Source of the DNA: Flavobacterium sp.
Lineage (GTDB): Bacteria > Bacteroidota > Bacteroidia > Flavobacteriales > Flavobacteriaceae
Length of the DNA stretch: 64,000 bases
Assembly: GCA_016718345.1 (NCBI GenBank)
Contig: JADKDN010000005.1
Span: 1 to 64,000, forward strand
Direction of reading: 5' to 3'
Positions 31,829-40,965 of the stretch are shown here, piece after piece; within the stretch, counting starts at the first letter, position 1; every line of letters begins with the position of its first letter. Position numbers and translations under genes: made by a program. The notes under the pieces were generated by a model. It searched no databases. It was not told the DNA's origin and worked only from the letters and a program-made list of their open reading frames with translations.

Positions 31829-32193
31829 ATGAGTGAATTTAAAAGACATAATTTTAAAAAGCTAAAGATTTGGCAGATGGCAATGGAGTTAACTAATGAA
31901 GCTTTTAAGATGACATTAAGTTTTCCAGATTCAGAAAAATTCGGATTGACAAGTCAAATGAATAGATGCTCTATTTCTATACCTTCAAATATTGCAGAGG
32001 GTTCAAGCAGAACAAATAAGTCTTTAGTCATTTTTTAGATATTTCTCTAGGCTCATCATTTGAACTTCAAACACAATTATTATTAGCAAATAATAGAAAA
32101 TACTTATCAGATGATGCAACACATTATTTTGAAATAAAATAGAAGAGTTTCAAAAAGCAACAATGTCATTTCAAAATACTTTTAAACGAATAA
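31829..32193 (+). CDS. Four-helix-bundle protein, 23S rRNA intervening-sequence (IVP/S23) family (frameshifted)
   Basis: The family signature is clear: FKKLKIWQMAMELTNEAFKM, FPDSEKFGLTSQMNRCSISI, then PSNIAEGSSRTN. After a shift at ~32025 it reads FLDISLGSSFELQTQLLLA and finishes with an amphipathic helix. The length is ~120 residues, normal for the family. IVP proteins were first found as ORFs inside intervening sequences of 23S rRNA. Here the gene is stand-alone, set between two genes of the same direction and bracketed by inverted short-repeat arms. Exact stop is uncertain (TAA at 32191-32193 in one shifted frame). Function unknown; RNA binding is suspected from the family. Confidence 0.82.
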
Positions 32194-32196
32194 TTT

Positions 32197-33990
32197 ATGT
32201 TAAAAAGTCAATCACCTTTTCGTCTTTTTCAAAAAAGTCTGTTATCTTTTCGTCTATTATCTATTTGTCTTGTTTTAATATCACAGTTTTCATTTTCTCA
32301 AAAAAAAGAAGAAAACATTGGAACTGAAGTGGTAAATGTGGTAAAACCCTATACGCCAACGATTTCAGATGCTTTTAAAGTGAAAGAAACCCCAATTCTG
32401 GAAGATTCAGATAATAGTAAAAGGAAACCATCAATTATACTATTTTTTCTTTTCCAGTGGCTTCTACATTTTCACCTTCAAAAGGGAAAGCAGCAAATGT
32501 TGATAAGTCAAAAGAAGAAACACTCTATAAAAATTATTTCACTGGAGGCTTAGGGAATTACAGAACTCTTTTTGGAGAATTATACGTTACAGAAAATGTT
32601 GGCGATACTGATTATGTTGGTGGGAATGTTAAAACATTTGTCTTCTCAGGGAGGAATAGATGGAGTTGAAGTCAATGACAATTTTTTGAATACGGCATTG
32701 GATTTAACTTATGGAAGTAAAAAAAGTGATTATTCATGGAATACCGATTTAGGGTATCAAATTCAAAAATACCATTGGTATGGTTTGCCAATAGATTATG
32801 GTTCATCACTAACTTTAGACGAAAGAGTCGCTATTTATGACAGAGTTGATTCTGGTCAAACGTTTAATAATTTTTATGTTGGAGGAAAAATAAATTTTAG
32901 CGAAAGTGCTTTCAATGAAATTAAACTAAAATATAACCGTTTTTGGGATGCTTACAATTCAACAGAAAATAGATTCATTGCCAAACCATCTTTCAAGTTT
33001 GATATTGAAGACAAAACCATAAAAACAAATTTGATTGTTGATTATGTTGGAGGTTCATTTGCGAATGATTTAGCAGAAATTGTATCTATTGATTATGGGT
33101 ATACTAATTTTGGACTTAATCCTAGTTTTGCAATTCGAAAAGACGATTGGAACATCAACATTGGAGCATCTGTTTTTTACAGTTTAGACACAAAGCACGA
33201 TGACAATCAGTTGCTTTTTTATCCTCAAGTGAACGCCTCTTTGAAAGTAGTAGGAGATTGGATGTTGTTTTATACTGGACTTGAGGGAGGTTTAGACCAA
33301 AATTCCTACCGAGATTTCACCAACGAAAATTCATTTTTATCGCCGACTTTGTTTATCAAACCTACAAATAAACAATTCGATTTATACGCTGGTTTAAAAG
33401 GAAAATTATCAAATTACATCAGTTATAACCTAAAAGGGTCTTATGTTAGCGAAAAGGATAAAGGTTTATTTCGAAGCAATCCTTATGACGAAACAATCCT
33501 AGTTCAGGATGAGTATCAATATGGCAATTCGTTTGGAGTAGTGTATGATAAATTAAAAACATTGCGATTTTTTGGTGAATTGAAAGCCGATTTCTCTAAG
33601 AATATTTCTTTTGGAATCAACGGAACATTCAGTTCTTTCACAACTACAGATGAAAAAGAAGCATGGAATTTACCCGCTCTAAAAATGGGAACAAATCTTA
33701 ATGTTACTATTTCACCAAAATGGTATGCTGGAGCCGAAGCTTTTTTTGTTGGAGAACGAAAAGATTTAGTCCAAAAAACAAATGTTTTAACGCTACTTCC
33801 TGAAATGAATGTGCAAAAGCTAGATAGTTATTTTGATGTAAATGCTAATGTAGGATACAAATACAGTGACCGATTTAATGCTTTTTTACGAATGAACAAC
33901 ATAGCCAATCAGGCCTATCAAAAATGGTTAAACTATCCTGTGCAGTCGTTTCAAATTATGTTAGGAGGGAATTATAAATTTGATTTCTAA
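32197..33990 (+). CDS. Outer-membrane beta-barrel protein, TonB-dependent-receptor-like (frameshifted)
   Basis: A signal peptide (LLSICLVLISQFSFSQ) is followed by a periplasmic segment EVVNVVKPYTPTISDAFKVK, then alternating polar/aromatic strands typical of a barrel up to the terminal LGGNYKFDF, whose last residue is Phe as in outer-membrane barrels. Shifts at ~32415, ~32550 and ~32620-32640 split the N-terminal third. No plug domain is visible, so it is receptor-like in the barrel only. The n-region of the signal peptide (KSLLSFRLLSICL) is encoded by the right arm of the IVP element (32237-32270), so the element insertion may have remodelled this start. Confidence 0.78.
32237..32270 (-). repeat. 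Right arm of inverted-repeat element around the first IVP gene
   Basis: Inverted partner of 31793-31817: 32253-32270 is an exact 18-bp inverted copy of 31800-31817, and 32237-32247 an exact 11-bp copy of 31793-31803. Upstream-facing units of ~7 nt continue toward 32220. It lies within the coding start of the barrel protein. Confidence 0.8.
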
Positions 33991-34001
33991 TGACTTAATC
34001 T

Positions 34002-34096
34002 AACCACAAGGAGCACAAAGAAGGCACTAAGTACGCAAATAGAAATAAATTAAAATCTTCGTGAGCCTTGTGCTTTCTTTGTGTTCTTCGTGTTTA
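34002..34096. repeat. Small inverted-repeat element with ~9-nt degenerate units
   Basis: Left arm 34002-34040 (units CACAAGGAG, CACAAAGAA, GGCACTAAG) and right arm 34056-34096 (GTGAGCCTTG, TGCTTTCTTT, GTGTTCTTCG) are imperfect inverted copies with a ~15-nt AT spacer. No ORF lies between the arms. The same kind of 'CACAAAG' repeat is, from memory, common between genes of Bacteroidetes. It could fold into a long imperfect hairpin between the barrel gene and the GreA-like gene. Confidence 0.65.
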
Positions 34097-34112
34097 AACT
34101 TTTTACCCCATT

Positions 34113-34562
34113 ATGACTTTCAAACAAAAAATACACCAACAATATTTACAATTAATTCAAGACCGAATCGATGTTTTTCGGGATATGATTGTCGATTTGA
34201 CTGAAGATTCAAAAAACGATGCTAAAGGTTCAGCTGGAGACAAACACGAAACCGCTTTGTCGATGATGCACATTGAGCAGGAAAAAATCAATCACAAATT
34301 GAAGGAAGTATTGGGGCAAAAAGCAGTATTAGACAAAATTGATGCTACCAAACTTACCCAAACTATAATCGTTGGAAGTTTGGTCAAAGCCAACGGAATT
34401 TATTTGTTTTTAAGTGCAGCACTTCCTAAAATCAGTGTCGATGGCGTGAATGTGATTGCGCTTTCTCCCCAATCGCCATTGGGTTCACATTTAATGGGGA
34501 ATTCGGTGGGTTTTACTTTTGAAATTAACGGGACTAAGTATTTGATTGAGAGTGTTGAGTAA
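34113..34562 (+). CDS. GreA/GreB-related protein
   Basis: 149 residues, intact. The C-terminal half looks like the GreA/B FKBP-like domain: VGSLVKANGIYLFLSAALP, then VIALSPQSPLGSHLMGNSVG, which matches the 'SP-LG--L-G--VGD' core. The N-terminal half is a predicted helical hairpin (LQLIQDRIDVFRDMIVDLTE ... HIEQEKINHKLKEVLGQKA). The acidic tip motif of true transcript-cleavage factors (DLSEN-type) is not present; the tip reads KGSAGDKHETA. It may bind RNA polymerase without stimulating cleavage. This last point is inference. Confidence 0.7.
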   Translation: MTFKQKIHQQYLQLIQDRIDVFRDMIVDLTEDSKNDAKGSAGDKHETALSMMHIEQEKINHKLKEVLGQKAVLDKIDATKLTQTIIVGSLVKANGIYLFLSAALPKISVDGVNVIALSPQSPLGSHLMGNSVGFTFEINGTKYLIESVE

Positions 34563-34756
34563 GTTTTTTAAATATCGGTGTTGCTAACATCCGTTACATC
34601 CGTTTCCAATTCTCCTGAACTTGACTAGTTTTAATATTGAATTGCTATTTTCTGTCACAAAAAACTGCCGAAATCATTAAAATAAAACACTATTTCCAAA
34701 CAAAACTTTCGTAAATTCGCCTCCTTAAAAGTTTGACTTTAAAACGAAACGAAATT

Positions 34757-35026
34757 ATGAGCAAAACAATGACAGTCGACATCTTGTCGAGTATTAAAGG
34801 AGCACAACCTTCGGAGTCTGTGAACCAATTATTTGATGTAATAAAAAATGCAATTCCAACAAATAATAATGCTGCAAATAATGTCAATCATAATTGTGTG
34901 TCTGTGAATAATTTAAGAGAAGATGTTGTGATAGAGAGTTCGGCTATGGAAAAACAACTCATTTTAGAAAATTTCCCGAACAAAAAAAATGGTTTTTTAG
35001 TGGTTGCAAAAGTGATAGAAGGATAA
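34757..35026 (+). CDS. gatC: GatC-like subunit of tRNA-dependent amidotransferase, divergent N-terminus
   Basis: About 89 residues from MSKTMTVDIL (34757; the ATG 24 nt upstream is less likely). The C-terminal half fits GatC: NNLREDVVIESSAMEKQLIL, then ENFPNKKNGFLVVAKVIEG, corresponding to the family's 'LREDV... NAP--EDGFF-VP-VIE' tail that wraps around GatA/GatB. The N-terminal half (SIKGAQPSESVNQLFDVIKN, then an Asn-rich stretch) does not show the usual two-helix 'LARL-L-EEE' pattern. One nucleotide separates its stop from the gatA start, which supports the assignment. GatC stabilises GatA in the GatCAB complex. Confidence 0.68.
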   Translation: MSKTMTVDILSSIKGAQPSESVNQLFDVIKNAIPTNNNAANNVNHNCVSVNNLREDVVIESSAMEKQLILENFPNKKNGFLVVAKVIEG

Positions 35027-35027
35027 A

Positions 35028-36425
35028 ATGGAATCTCAAATAAAAAAAATACACCAACAATTGGTGTCAAAACAAATAACTTGTACAGCTTTGGTACAAG
35101 AAAAATTAGACTTACTTAAACAAAATACATACAATTCTGTCAATTCTTTATTGGATACTTTGGCGCTGGAATTAGCGGCTAAAGTTGATGCTAAAATCGC
35201 AAAAAGGGGAAACAATAGGTTTATTGGAAGGAATTCCTTTTGGGATTAAAGATGTGTATATGTTGCAAGGAACTTTCGCTACAGCAAGTTCTGAATTGTT
35301 AAAAAATTATAAATCGCCATACACCGCTACTGCCATTCAAAAATTATTGGATGCGGGTGCAATTCCATTGGTAAAAGAAAACTGCGATAGCTTTGGTCAT
35401 GGATCTTCTAGTGAAAATACCATTTTTGGAGCTGTAAAAAATGCAGTTAATCCTGAATTAGTTGCTGGAGGTTCTAGTGGAGGCTCGGCAGTAAATGTTG
35501 CAAAGGACTATACCGTTTTTTCAATTGGTGGAGATACTGGAGGTTCTATTCGTCAGCCTGCTGGATACAATCATATTTATGGTTTTAAACCAACTTACGG
35601 AAGAATTTCTCGATTTGGATTGATGGCTTATGCATCTTCTACAGATTGTGTGGGTCCATTGGCTAAATCCATTGAAGATATTCGAATTGTGTTAAATGTA
35701 ATGAGCGGAAAAGATCCAAAAGATCAAACTTCAATTACTTCAACAGAAATAAGTGAAGAAGCAATTGCAACTTCAACTGTTAAAACAATAGGGTATTTCA
35801 AAAACTTTATAGAAAGCGATGCAATTGATGCTCAGATAAAAACTGATTTTTTAGCCGCTATCGAAAAAATAAAAGCCAAAGGAATTGCAGTAAAAGAACT
35901 GGATTTTTTTAAATCTGATATTTTAGTTTCAACGTATTATACATTGGCAATGGCTGAAACGGCTTCGAATTTATCTCGTTTGGACGGAACCAATTACGGG
36001 AACCGTATTGAAGCCGAGAATTTAATTGAAACCTATGCGGTGACACGTTCTGAAAACTTTTCGGAAGAAACAAAGCGTAGAATTGTCGGTGGAAACCAAG
36101 TGTTGTCTCAAGGTTTTTCAGATGAAATATATTTAAAAGGATTGGCTTTAAGAGATCAAATTTCGGAGAACTTCAGCAAAGATTTTCAAGAGGTTGATAT
36201 TATCCTATCACCAGTTACGCCAAACACTCCTCCTAAAATCGGAGACAGTTTAAAAGATCCGTTGGCGATGTATTTATCGGATGCTTATACAGTTGGTTTT
36301 AGTTTAGGACAATTACCAACTTTAACCGTGCCACAAGGAACAAGCACAGGATTGCAAATTACTGCAGCAAAAATAATGATGAATTAGTGTTGAAGTTTGC
36401 AAACTTCTTAAAAGATACGATATAA
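35028..36425 (+). CDS. gatA: Asp/Glu-tRNA amidotransferase subunit A (two frameshifts)
   Basis: The glutaminase subunit that liberates ammonia for Asp-tRNA(Asn)/Glu-tRNA(Gln) amidation. Amidase-signature residues are visible: Lys in GIPFGIKDVYML, the cis-Ser in VAGGSSGGSAVNVA and the nucleophile Ser in GGDTGGSIRQPAGY. An extra G in the AAAAAGGGGA run at ~35205 splits the N-terminus. One A is missing at ~36375; restoring it gives the end NNDELVLKFANFLKDTI and a TAA at 36423-36425 that overlaps the gatB ATG (taATG), so the subunits are translationally coupled. It is shorter than average (~466 aa), but the core is complete. Confidence 0.92.
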
Positions 36426-39400
36426 TGGAATTGGAGCAATTAACAGCGGCGATTAAAGCCCACGATTTAGAATTGGTAATCGGACTAGAAACCCACGTTC
36501 GATTGAATACCAAAACCAAGTTGTTTTGTTCTTGTGCCAATCAAGAAATTGAAACACCTAACCAAAATATATGTTCGGTTTGTACCGGACAAATGGGCGT
36601 TTTGCCTGCTTTAAATAAAGAAGCGATTACAAAAGCGATTTATTTTGGAAAAGCGGTGGATTCATCATTCAGTAATGAAGTGATATCTTGGGATAGAAAG
36701 CATTACGAATATCCTGATAACCCGAAAAACATTCAAATTACGCAATTTCATAACCCAATAATTCCTGACGGACACGTGTCTTGTTACCGAAATGACGGTA
36801 CACAGTTTACCGTGAATTTAACTCAGGTTCATATTGAAGAAGATGCTGCAAAATTGATGCACGAAAAGAAAATTTCGTTAGTCGATTTTAACAAAGCAGG
36901 TGTTCCGTTGATTGAAATTGTGACAGAGCCATGTATCCGAAACATTGAAGATGCTTCAACTTATGCACAATACATTCAGCGTATTGTTCAAAACTTAGGG
37001 ATTTCTGAAGCGAATTTGGAGAAAGGAGAATTTAAATCGGATGTTTCTGTGTCTTTACGTAAAAAACACAGTTACGAATTAAATCCAAGAACTGAAATCA
37101 AAAACTTGAACTCGTTTAAGTTTATGGTCGAAGCTTTGAAAGAGGAAGTAGAGAAACAGTTCAATTATTTTATTGAACACAAAGAATTTAGACCTGACCA
37201 AACTACTGTGTTATGGGATGCTGATTTAAAGCAAACCAAAGTAATGCGTAAAAAAGAATTTGAAGCGGATTACCGTTTTATTTCTGAGCCGGATTTGCCT
37301 TTTGTAAATATTAAAGCTGAAATTGAAGCGATTAAAGTCGATACAAGCGCTTTGCCTTACGCTGTTGAATCTATTTTGATTAATGGTGGTGTTTTGCCGC
37401 AAGATGCCAAGTTTTTCACGGCAGACAAGTTGCGTTCGCAAACATTTGTGGAGATAAATAACGAAATCAAAGATCCTTCGTTTGTTGCCAAGACTTTAGC
37501 AAACAATATAAAGGCAGAGGACTACGCTAAAATTAATAGCATTGCGCAATTAACGGATATTTTAACAATACGATTTCTGAAGATACAATTCAAGAAGTTA
37601 TTGCTGATGTAATTTTAGAAAATGAGGCTGTTGCCAATGATATTAAAGCTGGAGACCAAGGAAAAGCAGGTATTTTAGTTGGTAAAGTTTTAGGAGTTAT
37701 AGGAAAAGGAGCGAATGGAAAAGTAATTCGTCAAATTATCTTAGACAAATTAGGAGCTGCTGCTATTCTAGAAAGTAAAGAAGCGTCTGAAAAGGTTTCC
37801 AAAGAAGCTGTTGCAGAGAACAAAGAAAGTCAAGAAGAAACGCTTCCTGAAATTCCTATCATTATAAAAGACGTTTATAGAACACATAAAATTTCACAAT
37901 TATCAGAAGAAAATATCCAACAAGAAGTGATGTTGTCTGGCTGGATTGCTAGTGTTCGTGATCACGGTGAATTGATGTTTATCGATTTGCGTGATTCAAG
38001 TTACGAGATTTTTCAAGTACGAATTAGCAGAGAATCATTTCCTAATATCGATGAGTTAGTGAAACTGAAACCGGAATCGGTAATTTCGGTAACAGGTAAA
38101 GTTGTTGGGCGTAATGAGGATGATTATAATGCAGGATTACGTACAGGTAAAATTGAATTGGAAACTTCGGTTTTGGAGATTTTGAATTTATCTAAAACAT
38201 TGCCTTTTGAAATTAAAAGAGCTACCAAATCAAATGAAACTGTCCGTTTTCAGTATAAGTTTTAGACCATAGAAATGAGGAGGTTAGGCGAGCCATCGTA
38301 AACCGTCATAAAGTAATTAAATTATTGCGTGACATTTTGGATGAAGAAGAGTTCTTGGAAATCGAAACGCCAATTTTGAGTGCAGGAACCGATGAAGGAG
38401 CACGTGAATTTATTGTTCCAACACGTAAACAAGCTGGTTTCTTTTATACATTGCCACAAGCGCCTCAACAGTTCAAACAAATGTTGATGGTGAGCGGTTA
38501 TGAAAAATATTTTCAAATTGCGCGTTGTTTTAGAGATGAGGATTCTCGTGGGGATCGTCAGCCTGAATTTACGCAATTGGATATGGAAATGGCTTACGCA
38601 AATATGCAGCAAATTATCGATTTGAACACGAAAATGTTCAATGAAATAGTAGCTAAGATTTACGGTAAAAAATGGATTTTGCGTCCGTTTGAAGTGATTA
38701 CATACAAAGACGCAATGGATTTCTATGGTTGTGATAGACCTGATTTGCGTTATGGATTGAAAATGCAAGACATTACCGATATCGTAAAAGACACCACTTT
38801 TCAAGTATTCAGTAAACCAATTGAAGAGGGTGGAATTGTAAAATGTATCAAGGTTTCGGCTCAAGAGCAAGGCAACAAGCGTATGTCGAAAGGTCAAATT
38901 GAAACACTGACTGCTGTTGCACAACAACACGGTTTAGGAGGTTTGGCTTATATTATTGTGAATGAAGAAGATTTGCAATCGCCGATTATCAAATTTTTAG
39001 GTGAGGAAATTGCAGCAGGAATTATCAAAGCGACTAATGCGCAAGTGGGTGATATTGTATTCTTCTCTGCAGCTGATTATGCTACAGCTAATAAAGCTTT
39101 GGATGCCGTTCGTCAGGAAATGGGTAGAATGTTAAATTTGATCAATCCAAAGGAATTACGTCCGGCTTGGGTGGTTGATTTTCCAATGTTTGAAAGAACA
39201 GACGAGGGAAGATGGACGTTTACACACAATCCGTTCTCGATGCCTGCGATTTACGATTTGCAAAAGCATATGAAAGGTGATGATGCTGAAATCGGAACTA
39301 TCATCGCGCAACAATACGATATAATCTTAAATGGTTACGAAATTGGAGGAGGATCTGTTCGTGCACACAAATCTGAAATCTTGGAAGCAACTTATAAAAA

Positions 39401-39623
39401 TATGGGTTACAACAAAGAAGAAATGATAAAGAGTGTTGGAACAATGTATAAAGCTTTTCAATACGGTGCACCACCACACGGGGGAATCGCATGGGGAATT
39501 GACCGTTTAATGATGATTTTAGAGAAAAAAGCATCCATTAAAGACGTGATGGCTTTCCTAAAAACAGGAACCAGTGAAGATTTATTATTTGGCGCACCGT
39601 CGCTTTTATCGGATAAAAGGTAG
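36425..39623 (+). CDS. gatB-aspS: Fused amidotransferase subunit GatB - aspartyl-tRNA synthetase (two frameshifts)
   Basis: One reading frame of ~1066 codons encodes two enzymes. Residues ~1-390 are the GatB kinase/amidotransferase body (VIGLETHVRLNTKTKLFCSC; zinc Cys pairs CSC...CSVC; DFNKAGVPLIEIVTEP), then the YqeY-like tail (AGILVGKVLGVIGKGANGKV). A ~60-residue charged linker follows. Then comes bacterial-type AspRS: OB-fold (LSGWIASVRDHGELMFIDLR), motif 2 (CFRDEDSRGDRQPEFTQLDM), GAD insert (~38780-39110) and motif 3 (PPHGGIAWGIDRLMMIL). I translated 37561-38265 by hand: there is no stop and no new start between the two halves. The breaks at ~37565 and ~38262 each lack one T; restoring it gives DIFNNTISED and QYKFLDHRN. 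The His in RDHGE is the residue I recall for tRNA-non-discriminating AspRS, which would make Asp-tRNA(Asn) for GatB. Confidence 0.92.
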
Positions 39624-39657
39624 AAGAATTGAATGTTAGGATTATGAGGAAGTAGAG

Positions 39658-39796
39658 GGTTTCAATTGCAATGACAATTTTAAAAATCAATTTCAATTGC
39701 AATTAGAAAAATAATTAAAGCCTATCCGTGAAAAATATAGACCCGTTTTTTTCTCAATTTTTTTTTTCATTGAAATTGCCATTGAAATTGCCATTT
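39658..39796. repeat. Inverted-repeat element with ~6-nt degenerate units
   Basis: Left arm (39658-39705) is built from TTTCAA, TTGCAA, TGACAA-like hexamers. Right arm (39768-39794) holds two exact copies of CATTGAAATTGC, whose complement reads in the same TTTCAA/TGGCAA units. The arms are inverted relative to each other, with ~60 nt between and no ORF. It lies between aspS and the epimerase gene and may also act as a transcript end. The T-runs around 39745-39767 fit that. Confidence 0.55.
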
Positions 39797-39828
39797 TTTT
39801 TTTAAAAGTAACCGCTTAAAACCTTATT

Positions 39829-40848
39829 TTGGAACTAACTTTCTCTTTCCAATTTTATGATTTGCCTTTACAGCATCCTTTTCAGATTTCTAGGTATACT
39901 GTTACTGTCCAAAAAACTGCAATAGTTTGTATTACAGATGGAATTTATTTCGGATATGGAGAAGCAACAGTAAATCCCTATTACCATAGCACTCTAGAAC
40001 GATTAACGGAAAGTTTCATTAAAATACAACCACAAGTCGAAGCTGCCTCTGGACTTCATCCAGAGGAACTCTGGAAAAACATAGAGCCCATTCTCAAACA
40101 CGATTATTTTGCATTATGTGCAGTTGATATAGCCTTTTGGGATTTTTATGCCAGAAAAAGCAACAGAACACTACGCAGTTATTGGTCTGATGAAGAGGCT
40201 ATAACACCACTCACATCATACACCATTGGCATTGATTCCATCGAAAAAATGCAACAAAAAATCATGGAGAAACCTTGGCCTATTTATAAGATTAAATTAG
40301 GAACTTCTAATGATATTGAAATAGTAGAAGGCTTGCGTAAAATTACGGACTCGGTTTTTCGCATTGATGCCAATTGTGCCTGGAATGCCGAACAAGCCAT
40401 TAATTATAGCAAGATTCTCAAAGATTTGAATGTGGAGTTTATAGAACAACCGCTCAAAGCTGATGATAGTGAAGGTATGAAAAAAGTAAAATTAGAATCC
40501 TATTTACCAGTAATCGCAGACGAAAGTTGTCAGAGAGAAACGGATGTATCCATTTGCGCTGAATTGTTTCATGGCATAAATATTAAAGTAATGAAATGCG
40601 GTGGCATAACACCCGCTTTGAGAATGATTAGAGCAGCTAGGGAAGCACAATTACTTCTGATGGCTGGTTGCATGACTGAATCCACAATTGGAATTTCGGG
40701 ATTGGTACAAATAGCACCACTTTTAGACTATTTAGATGCAGACGGTCCTTTACTTCTAAGTAAAGATATAGCTGATGGAGTTCGCTTTGATATGGGTAAA
40801 ATTGTTTATCCAAATGCTTTTGGGTCTGGTGCGAAATTATACACATGA
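39829..40848 (+). CDS. Dipeptide epimerase (L-Ala-D/L-Glu epimerase type), enolase superfamily
   Basis: 339 residues, intact, TTG start at 39829. Enolase-superfamily active site: KxK in IYKIKLGTSND, the three metal ligands in FRIDANCAW, FIEQPLK and VIADESCQ, the opposite Lys in INIKVMKCGGI, and DADGPLLL at the end of the barrel. These fit dipeptide epimerases, probably for recycling of murein peptides. No ATG fits the conserved N-terminus (LTFSFQFYDLPLQHPFQISR), hence the TTG. Confidence 0.88.
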   Translation: MELTFSFQFYDLPLQHPFQISRYTVTVQKTAIVCITDGIYFGYGEATVNPYYHSTLERLTESFIKIQPQVEAASGLHPEELWKNIEPILKHDYFALCAVDIAFWDFYARKSNRTLRSYWSDEEAITPLTSYTIGIDSIEKMQQKIMEKPWPIYKIKLGTSNDIEIVEGLRKITDSVFRIDANCAWNAEQAINYSKILKDLNVEFIEQPLKADDSEGMKKVKLESYLPVIADESCQRETDVSICAELFHGINIKVMKCGGITPALRMIRAAREAQLLLMAGCMTESTIGISGLVQIAPLLDYLDADGPLLLSKDIADGVRFDMGKIVYPNAFGSGAKLYT

Positions 40849-40965
40849 TTTGGTGTAAAATGTTAATAACTTCAATAGCAAAAGAGGCTTTTTTATCCTA
40901 AAATCATTCCTGATTTTATATATTTGCGTGTTAGACAAAAAATACATTTTTAGAATAAAATTTAT

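Noticed and set aside
31829..32193. IVP proteins as Avd accessory of a diversity-generating retroelement
   Set aside because: Avd is a related four-helix bundle, but no reverse transcriptase, template/variable repeat pair or C-type lectin target is found in the window.
38322..38930. 202-codon minus-strand frame
   Set aside because: It is the complement of the AspRS catalytic core; Cys/Phe/His-rich composition is typical of an antisense shadow.
36425..39623. gatB and aspS as two adjacent genes
   Set aside because: The hand translation of 37561-38265 has no stop and no Met or alternative start near the expected AspRS N-terminus; the apparent split comes from two single-base losses.
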